From: Priapulus caudatus
Lineage: Eukaryota; Priapulida; Priapulimorpha; Priapulimorphida; Priapulidae
Assembly (NCBI RefSeq): GCF_000485595.1
Contig: NW_014577628.1
Coordinates: 170,000-210,367, forward strand
DNA: 40,368 bases
Direction of reading: 5' to 3'
Part shown: piece after piece, positions 33,197-40,368 of the stretch
Layout: each line of letters opens with the position of its first letter
Numbering within the stretch: the stretch's first letter is position 1
Position numbers and translations under genes: made by a program
Notes under the pieces: model-generated
The model's database searches: none
What the model was told of the DNA's origin: nothing
What the model saw: the letters and a program-made list of their open reading frames with translations, nothing else

Positions 33197-34025
33197 AACA
33201 CACACACACACACACAAACCTTACACCCCCCACCACGCATATACACACACGCTGCGCACGCACGCACCCATACTCGCCACACATTACACACACACACACC
33301 AGCGACACACACACCACACACACACACACGACACAGCACAAACCTACACCCCCACACACGCATTATACATAACACGCGCACGCCATCGCCCCTTATACTC
33401 GCACACATCACACACACACACACACCACACACACACACTACACACACACACACACACATCATACTATATATATTCTATATATATATACACAAGCGCGCCG
33501 CCTACGCACGCACGCACGGCACACTGCACGCACACACGCACCGCACACACACGCACACGCACACCACACGCCACACGCACACGCATCACGCACACGCACA
33601 CGCACACGCAGCACGCCACACGCACCACTACAAGCCAACCCACACACACACCGCACACAACACACACACACACACACGCACGCACCACACACACCTACGC
33701 ACACACACACACGACACACACATATATATATAGTTATATTATATACAATGCGCAGCGCAGCGCCTACGCACGCCCACGCACGCACGCCCACACGCACAAA
33801 GCACACGCACACGCACGCACACGCTCACCGCACACGCACACGCACACGCAACACGCACACGCACACGCATCATCTACTGCATAGCCACATCATCCACCGA
33901 GCCGACGGATACGCTGCATACAGCATCCACATGCTACACATCACATCACACCCGCACCACAACACACACACACCAACACACACACCACACATCGACACAC
34001 ACAACACTAATATATATATATCTTG
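33060..34025. repeat. CA-rich and AT tracts of S2
   Basis: Cacacaca tracts with three acctacacccccacacacgcat units, (TA)n at about 33465-33490, 33721-33746 and 34010-34022, and cacgcacacg tracts. A short unique patch lies at about 33880-33945. Confidence 0.85.
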
Positions 34026-34439
34026 TAGTGTAAACTACTTAGCTCAAACGTCTACGGGGTCACCCGTCTGCAACGCCACGCGAGCGACACGACACCGCTG
34101 TCAACGCTGACAGCGCATGCCACACACTACGCAGGACGCAGACGCACACGCACACGCTGCTACCTTTCACGCCCCACGCCACACGCCATCACCCGCACAG
34201 CGGCGCAAACCCTGACGTCCAACACGCACACGCGCTATCACCGACACTGTTAACACCTCATCACACTCACCCACACACAACACACATCACCACACACACA
34301 GCCGGACAACGTGTTATATACTATATATACGCAGTGAGCATTCTGGTATAGAGCGAGTTTCACCGCTGTACCCTCGTCCAACCGTGATAGCATGTTGCAG
34401 GGAGTGACGCTGTTACGCGTTAGTTTTCGAGTTGCGTAC
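34026..34439. other. Mixed sequence between S2 and T2
   Basis: CA/CG-rich remnants and unique sequence. No gene is seen. Confidence 0.5.
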
Positions 34440-35612
34440 ATAATTTCTGACCGAGCTTTGCGTAGAGATAACGCTTGCAGTAAATCTCTGGGCGGATATA
34501 CTTCTATTTCGCTTAACTGAATTCTGTTCCTCCCTCGCAACCTCCACGTCCCTTCTCCCGTCTTCCTCACCTAATAACGTTTATATCCACGCCACGGAAA
34601 TAAGATAATGAAATTATTTGCCTGGGACATCCGTGGCGAAAGTGAACTCTATATGCGCGCTTATTATGATAGGTACGTATCAGGTGTGTGGTGTCAAGCC
34701 TTGAGTGCATTGCATCTCCTCAAGCGCCGGAACGATCAGACCTGCCTAGTTGCTCGCACGATACCTTGCGCAACCAAGCTCCTGTTAAGAAAGATACGCC
34801 CAGCACGCATCTGGTGCGGAACATGTACAGTTCTACGCGCATAAGCCTTTATCACTGTCGGGATAGATCCGCTCGCTCCAGCTGAATTCTGATATAAGAT
34901 CTTCCAACAACACCATTCATCCACTAGACGTAAAGGAGGCTTGATAGTAAATTTATTACGTTCATGCTACCTTCTATCAACATTACTCCTGCGGCCTACC
35001 TTTCGTGTTTATTCGGGCGGGACACGTGCTACGTTCACGTACCTCCCCACGGGGCGAACGTGCTACGTTCATAGCTACCTTTCATCACCGGCAACGTGTA
35101 CAGTTCACGCTACCTTTATCACGGGAACGTGTACGCTTCATTGTACCTTTCACCACTGGCGCGGAACGCTGCTACGTTCATGTACCTTCACCACTGGGAA
35201 CATGCCCTACGTTCACGTACCTTTATCACGGGCAAACGTGCTAGGCTGGTGGTCAGGTGCTTGACCTTTCACCACTATACATTTATTGTATCTTACACTG
35301 CAGTTGGGCAAGCTCTTTACGTCGCGTTCTCAACTAATTCAGTCGAAAAAAATTAAAATTAAAATAAGGGGACAAAGATGATAACGATATTATAGTGCTG
35401 CGCCTTCTTCCCGATGTCCAACCTGTCCGCAGTCGCGGGAACGTGTATCGTCGGCGCTCACGCTACCTTCCCCACTGGGATGGCGAACGTGGTGACTGAC
35501 TCGCCGATACCAAACGAAGTGGACTCGGCATCCCGTTCGGGCCATTCATTCAGTCACCGTTCTCATCTACCCGACGCAGCGCTCTTACGAAGCTGTGTTT
35601 CCGTTGACCTAG
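34440..35612. repeat. Block T, copy 2 (diverged, with inserted minisatellite)
   Basis: Matches T1 at several islands (see 22210-22870), with substitutions as well as indels. The frame at 34608-34844 is not conserved in T1, where it stops early, so it is not called. Confidence 0.7.
34960..35275. repeat. Minisatellite of about 35-45 bp, about 7-8 units
   Basis: Units read approximately cgtgctacgttcacgtacc followed by tttcaccactggggaa. A further degenerate unit lies near 35440-35500. The array is absent from T1. Confidence 0.8.
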
Positions 35613-35633
35613 ACTGCGGGAAGCGTAGTACGG

Positions 35634-35672
35634 NGAGAGAGAGAGAGAGAGAGAGAAGAGAAGGAAAGAAGT
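35634..35672. other. Single N followed by (GA)n
   Basis: One unresolved base at 35634 directly before a GA tract (35635-35672). T2 homology ends just before it, so it probably marks a contig join. Confidence 0.7.
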
Positions 35673-36170
35673 GGGTATAGAGATTGTGGTATATATAGTA
35701 CTTTTCAACCATGTCTTATGAATATTGCTTCGTAATAATTTTTTGATTCGAACTAGGTTTTAAATACCTATAACGTGAACGAGCTAGGCTATTATTACGA
35801 TATATATTATTAAAAGCGCTACATTTTCCCCACAAAACAGCGTCCAAATCAAATAACAGGTTTGTCCAATTTACACACGGCATCGCGTATGACATATTAT
35901 ATCGAATACGATCAGAATGGAACCAGACTAATATATTCCACTATAATCATGGTCGCATTGGGACTAGTCTTAATTACATTTTAGTGTAATCAATCAAAGA
36001 TGCCAACGAGAACCTTAATGCGTCGATAATCGATAATACGTGAATATATCTTCTCCAGCCGTCTCTCTAAGGACACGATTGCTGCTGAATAAGCATCGAG
36101 GCGGAAATGTGTCTTGATTTATTCTACAAGACTGCCGAACATTAACCATTTTACTCAAATGCAATATTGC
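35673..36170. other. Unique AT-rich sequence
   Basis: No gene, RNA or element end recognised. Confidence 0.5.
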
Positions 36171-36670
36171 GCGAAATTCGGCGTAATCTCGTGGGAATCT
36201 CGCATGAATCCCGAGCAATCTCTCACGAATTTCACACAATTTTACACAAATCTCGCGGGAATCTCGCGTAATCTCGTGAGAATCTCACACGAATTTTGCG
36301 TAATCTCGCGGAAATCTCGCACGAATTTTGCGTAATATCGCACTACTCTCGCACGAATCCCCCTTGATCTCGCGCGATCTCGCACGAATCCCCCTCGAAC
36401 TCGCGCGATCTCGCACGAATCCCCTTCGATCTCGCGCGATCTCACGCGATCTCGCGCGAATCTCACACGAATCTCGCGTAATCTTGCACGCATCTGGCAA
36501 GAATTCCGCTTATTATCGCTGGAACCTCGCGCAATCTCACACGAATCTCGCGCAATCTCGCACGAATCTCGCGTAATCTCGCACGCATCTGGCAAGAATT
36601 CCGCTTATTATCGCTGGAACCTCGCGCAATCTCACACGAATCTCGCGCAATCTCGCACGAATCTCGCGGG
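36171..36670. repeat. Satellite built on aatctcgcgc units with 95-bp higher-order repeat
   Basis: The basic 10-11-bp word (aatctcgcgc or aatctcgcacg) varies through the tract. The last part is a 95-bp higher-order unit containing gaattccgcttattatcgc. That word starts at 36501 and 36596, and the two copies are essentially identical for about 100 bp. The Arg/Glu/Ile-rich frames are artefacts. Confidence 0.9.
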
Positions 36671-36976
36671 ATCACACGTGCCATCGCACCTACGCGATAG
36701 GATGCTACACTGATTATAGTTGTACGTTTAGTTGCGGAAATCTCGCGCGCGTGGAAATGCCTGCGGCCCTCGCAAGCTGACTATAGATGACCATAATCAC
36801 AGCTGACACGCGCCGTATTATCTCTACTCGGCGCATTATCCGTAGCTATTAGCTCATCACGTCGCGTTAGCTGTAACACTGTGAGGTGTGCAATACTCGC
36901 TGAATCGCGTTAAGATGTGTACACGCTCGCTAGCGATCGCACGCCGGCGTTTGCTAAATACAATACCCCCCCCCCG
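36671..36976. other. Unique sequence
   Basis: No gene recognised. A C homopolymer (about 36967-36975) abuts the following CA tract. Confidence 0.5.
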
Positions 36977-36988
36977 CACACACACACA

Positions 36989-37073
<85 letters not shown>
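36977..37073. repeat. (CA)n microsatellite
   Basis: Nearly pure CA run of about 48 units with one early interruption (acattcac). Confidence 0.95.
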
Positions 37074-37075
<2 letters not shown>

Positions 37076-37645
37076 GCGACGGGCGTAAAGTATTACCTAG
37101 CAGGCCGTAATGACACACCAATGTTTCGCCATTATATCACCACGCTCTCTATCTAACAGTGCTAATATCGACCGTATCCTACAGTATATTATATTATATA
37201 TATATTATATTAATATATCCGATTTATTGCAAGGGGTTAGACGATGATGTGTCATGTTTGAGTTAGGTAATGACGCTTTCTGTGTTAATTATCCGAGATC
37301 TGGCCTGCTATTTGCAGCTAGTCCGGGTATATATATATATAATGGCGAAAGAGTGATGATGCCTGGTGCACTGGCTGTGTCAAATGGCAAGCGAATCCGT
37401 ATGCAAAGAAATGCAGCAGGTCCTTAGACAGAATAGCAATGTAGGATGTGACGGGCCACTCGAACAAAACAAGAAACGACAAAAATGTCATAATAACAGT
37501 AAATTAAAAAAACTACTGGCCAAACATAGAAGATGACTGAACCGCCACATCGTAGACTGCCGCCGATTCGCTGGTTTTTTACACAGCACACCACGCACTC
37601 CCGCACGCGCACACGACAAACACAACACCCACACACAACTCACAT
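37074..37645. other. Unique sequence with short AT runs
   Basis: AT runs at about 37190-37215 and 37329-37340. The rest is unrecognised single-copy DNA with no gene. Confidence 0.5.
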
Positions 37646-37653
37646 GATATATA

Positions 37654-37697
<44 letters not shown>

Positions 37698-37708
37698 TAT
37701 ACATATGA
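37646..37708. repeat. (AT)n microsatellite
   Basis: Alternating TA run just before the candidate Helitron. Confidence 0.95.
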
Positions 37709-37957
37709 TATAATATCTAGATCTATATAAAGTTGTTCAGTGCCGAATTTGTGTGTTCGCGCATAACTAGAGAGACTCTGCAGCCTAGAGGAAACTAAAT
37801 GTATTTCAGATGCAGCACGTCTGGGAGGTGGTTCTGCTCTCAAAAAAGTTTAAAAAAGTTAATAAATGTATAAATATTCTATTCCATCAATAGGATGACG
37901 CTACAGATTAACATTATACATCCCGTACGTGGTGAATCCATCCTGTATAACCATAAC

Positions 37958-38034
37958 GGCGCAGTAGCCGAATGCATAAAGCAGTCGGATTCCTAAACGC
38001 ATTGATTCTGTGAGTTGCGAATCCCACCTCCGGA
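37958..38034 (+). pseudogene. Degenerate tRNA-Leu-like sequence (SINE head or tRNA relic)
   Basis: An A-box-like tagccgaatgc (37965-37975) and B-box-like gttgcgaatcc (38014-38024) occur at tRNA spacing. The layout GCCGA..TAA.GC..GGATT...CGAATCCCAC matches tRNA-Leu. The T arm would pair gtgag with cccac (4 of 5) around an eight-base loop, one too long. The anticodon and acceptor stems do not pair properly, so a functional tRNA is unlikely. Confidence 0.45.
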
Positions 38035-38324
38035 ATTGGTTTTTATGGCTTCTTTACTTTTGCAACTGTTTAGTATGTTACTTCTGCCGATTCACCGTTA
38101 ATTATTTTTTTTTTACGAGCATTCAAACCGTTTAGTAAAAGCCTAAGATATCACTTGGTAGATGATAATGATGAGCGCAAACTGACGGGAACACTCGCGG
38201 AAGCTATGTATGGCTTACATATCAAATATTTATTATATTCTCTATATATTTTCATTTTATTAATTATAATTTGACTTTTTTATTTTAATGAACTTTTAAT
38301 TTCTTATTATTTTTTAGCTGTTGG

Positions 38325-38562
38325 GATGGCAAGGAATGGCATGAGATGGCATGGATAGGATGGGATGGGATGGGATGGGGATTCGGTGCGATGGGATGGG
38401 ATGGGATGGCATGGCCATGGCATAGCTGGGATGCGAATGAGATGGCATGCCGATGGGATAGGATAGGATAAGGATGCGGATTATGGGATGGGAATCGATG
38501 GATGGGATGGCATGGATGGGATGGATGGATGAGCATGCATGGATGATGGCATGGATAGATAG
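38325..38562. repeat. GGGAT-type pentanucleotide/minisatellite
   Basis: Gggatgggatgggatggcatgg units, variable but strand-biased, lying inside the candidate Helitron just upstream of its 3' end. Confidence 0.9.
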
Positions 38563-38630
38563 ATAGTTAGATTTTTTGAAGTATTTCCTTTCAACAAGGC
38601 GTCACCAACCTGAGTAACGCACGTGATTTC

Positions 38631-38645
38631 CCCGGCAGCGCCGGG
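38631..38645 (+). other. Helitron 3' terminal hairpin
   Basis: Stem cccggc/gccggg with an agc loop, 7 bases before CTAG. Confidence 0.55.
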
Positions 38646-38650
38646 TATCC

Positions 38651-39025
38651 GGCTAGTATAAATATATCATATATATATACTTGCGCTACGCGTTATAACC
38701 CATTCAAACTATGTGTAACTGCGTAATAAACACAGAAGATGCCCGAGACATCGGCTCGTTCGACAGCGACTAATGGTGCTATATGCAGCATCGATGGCGG
38801 TCTGTAAGTTTATGGCCCGAGCAACGCGAATCGTAAGCAGCACGCGCGGTGCATGAGTAAACAAATATAACCTTCGTCTTCATCTTCCGTGTCTCTCGTA
38901 AAGATGCGTAGTAAAAATCTCGGCAGTGAATTCACTCGCAATCATCAGTGATCGAGTATTCCTGGCTCACGGATTATCGCTATAATATCTACTATATACT
39001 ATATATATATATATATTATATATAT

Positions 39026-39059
<34 letters not shown>

Positions 39060-39510
39060 AGACTATAACATTTCGTGCCATATTATGGTGCCAGGAATGA
39101 TCAACGCGTAATCCTTCAGCGAAATGTACGACACTGGACTCTCGGAGCACAGCGCTAATCTTCGCGCAAGCGTCTGCTTCGGGCTGCTCTGCCGACGCGT
39201 GACGTCATCGCGTTTCATGCGAGCGTTGCCGTCACACGACGAGTGACCGTAAGTCGTGCGAGCATACCGTAACCGACTTCTCGCTGCGGATCGCGATTCC
39301 CTCAACCCTTTACCATTTCGCTATTTAGCATCACAAATTTTATTAACTTTAATATATATATATATACAATATATGTTATTATAACTTATCTATAATACTT
39401 ATTTGTTATCCGTTTCCTACAATTTTTTATATTTTTGCTAGCAGGCGCCGCGATTCGCTCAGTACACCTTTGGCCAGGCCGACGCGGAACTGACTGCGCG
39501 ACGTGGGGTC
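38651..39510. repeat. Left arm of a large palindrome
   Basis: Reverse complement of 39602-40368 over its whole length apart from frequent indels and AT-run length changes. Matching landmarks are gggttataacgcg, gatgaagacgaaggttatatttg, agtgaattcact, ggattacgcgttgatcattcctgg and gaccccacgtcgcgcagtcag. No gene is recognised. A smaller palindrome is nested around the AT run at about 38990-39060 (attcctggc ... gccaggaat). Confidence 0.85.
38985..39060. repeat. AT microsatellite in the left palindrome arm
   Basis: (TA)n run. The matching run in the right arm (about 40028-40055) is much shorter. Confidence 0.9.
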
Positions 39511-39511
39511 N

Positions 39512-39520
39512 ACACACACA

Positions 39521-39601
<81 letters not shown>
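39512..39601. repeat. (AC)n at the palindrome centre
   Basis: About 90 bp of AC beginning right after a single N at 39511 and ending at gaccccacgtcg, the start of the right arm. Confidence 0.95.
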
Positions 39602-39604
<3 letters not shown>

Positions 39605-40368
39605 CCCACGTCGCGCAGTCAGCTCGCGTCGGCTGGCAAAGGCTGTACTGAGGGAATCCGCGCGCCTGCTAGCAAAAATATAAAAAATTGGAGAAACGGA
39701 TAACAAATAAGTATTATAGATAAAGTATAATAACATATATTGTATATATATTAAAGTTAATAAATTTGTGATGCTAAATAGCTGGTAAAGGGTTGAGGGA
39801 ATCCGCGATCCCGCAAGAAGAAGTCGGTTACGGTACTGCTCGCACGACTTACGCTCACTCGTCGTGTGACGTCACGCTCGCAGGAAACCATGACGTCACG
39901 CGTCGGCAGAGCAGCCGAGCAGACGCTTGCGGAAGATTAGCGCGTGTCCGAGAGTCCAGTGTCCGTCACATTTCGCTGAAGGATTACGCGTTGATCATTC
40001 CTGGCCAGCCATAATATGGCGAAATATTATAGCTATATATATAGTTATATTATAGCGATATCGTGAGGCCAGGAATACTCGACACTGATGATGCGAGTGA
40101 ATTCACTGCGAGATTTTTACTACGCCATCTTTACGAGAGACACGGAAGATGAAGACGAAGGTTATATTTGTTTACCCCCATGCACCGCGCGTGCTGTTAC
40201 GATTCGCGTTGCTGGCCATAAACTACAGACGCCATCGATGCTGCATATAGCACCATAGTCGCTGTCGAACGAGCGATGTCTCGGTATCTTCTGCTGTTTA
40301 TTACGAGTACACATAGTTGAATGGGTTATAACGCGGAGCGCAATATATATATATATATATATACTACC
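39602..40368. repeat. Right arm of the large palindrome
   Basis: Inverted copy of the left arm. It runs to the window edge (ending atactacc, complementary to ggctagtat at the left arm start), so the palindrome may continue beyond the window. Confidence 0.85.

Larger units (their letters stand above)
30566..34325. repeat. Block S, copy 2
   Basis: Collinear with S1 but shorter in the GC-rich parts and longer in the gctgacacgg minisatellite. No gene is recognised. Confidence 0.75.
37722..38656 (+). mobile_element. Candidate non-autonomous Helitron
   Basis: The 5' end reads A|TCTATATAAAGTTG, the usual Helitron start (TC in an A/T host site, TCTATATA-type terminus). The 3' end reads cccggc-agc-gccggg (a perfect 6-bp-stem hairpin, 38631-38645), 7 bases, then CTAG|T (38653-38657). 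Insertion between A (37721) and T (38657), the lack of inverted repeats and no target duplication all fit rolling-circle elements. It encodes no Rep/helicase and is 935 bp long. Inside are a tRNA-Leu-like segment and a GGGAT-type repeat close to the 3' end. The hairpin-to-CTAG distance is somewhat short. Confidence 0.6.

Noticed and set aside
33024-33884. 286-codon His/Thr-rich frame
   Set aside because: Translation of CA microsatellites. The homologous S1 tract is frame-broken.
34608-34844. 78-codon frame in T2 as a gene
   Set aside because: The T1 counterpart diverges and stops early, no family is recognised, and no splice or promoter signals are seen.
37958-38034. Functional tRNA-Leu gene
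   Set aside because: The anticodon and acceptor stems do not pair and the T loop is one base too long. Called a relic instead.

Overview
This is animal genomic DNA, probably from an invertebrate. It is almost entirely non-coding and extremely rich in repeats. The evidence for an animal is one short, clean, intron-flanked exon (26678-26749) encoding part of the PTB domain of the NOS1AP/CAPON adaptor family. TTAGGG-type telomeric hexamers (582-646), TIR elements and a Helitron-like element fit this. I found no bacterial-style genes, rRNA genes or CRISPR. Nearly all long open frames are microsatellite translations such as Cys-Val, His-Thr, poly-Leu or Leu-Ser runs.

The window is a mosaic of a few blocks that recur in changed order. 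I name them P (about 6.1-6.5 kb), Q (about 1.6-1.8 kb), a CAG/GTA-type triplet array, R (about 0.4 kb), S (about 4 kb) and T (about 0.7-1.2 kb). The order is: unique start 1-1573; P1 (1574-8341); Q1 (8343-10145); triplet array; R1; 10-N gap (11202-11211); P2 (11212-17396); R2; S1; T1; AT-rich sequence; 962-N gap (23493-24454); Q2 (truncated at 25660); 1.2 kb of single-copy DNA with the NOS1AP exon; Q3; triplet array interrupted by a 1.1-kb insertion; R3; S2; T2; single N at 35634; then unique DNA. P1 and Q1 look like P2 and Q3 with many scattered one-base insertions, as expected of uncorrected long-read consensus or unmerged haplotypes. T1 and T2 differ far more.

Within the blocks are several elements visible from structure alone. 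They are a foldback element with 330-bp inverted arms and an 8-9-bp target duplication in both P copies, a 255-bp MITE with perfect 41-bp TIRs in Q, a pogo-like short inverted-repeat element, a 146-bp satellite, and several minisatellites whose copy number differs between block copies.

The right end holds a 95-bp-period satellite, a candidate non-autonomous Helitron (37722-38656) carrying a degenerate tRNA-Leu-like segment and a GGGAT-type repeat, and a palindrome of at least 1.7 kb (about 38651-40368) centred on an (AC)n tract beside a single N.

The only gene content I can defend is the NOS1AP-like exon. A possible first exon of a small secreted protein (29775) is speculative. The rest is best read as intronic or intergenic repeat DNA whose assembly order should be treated with caution.
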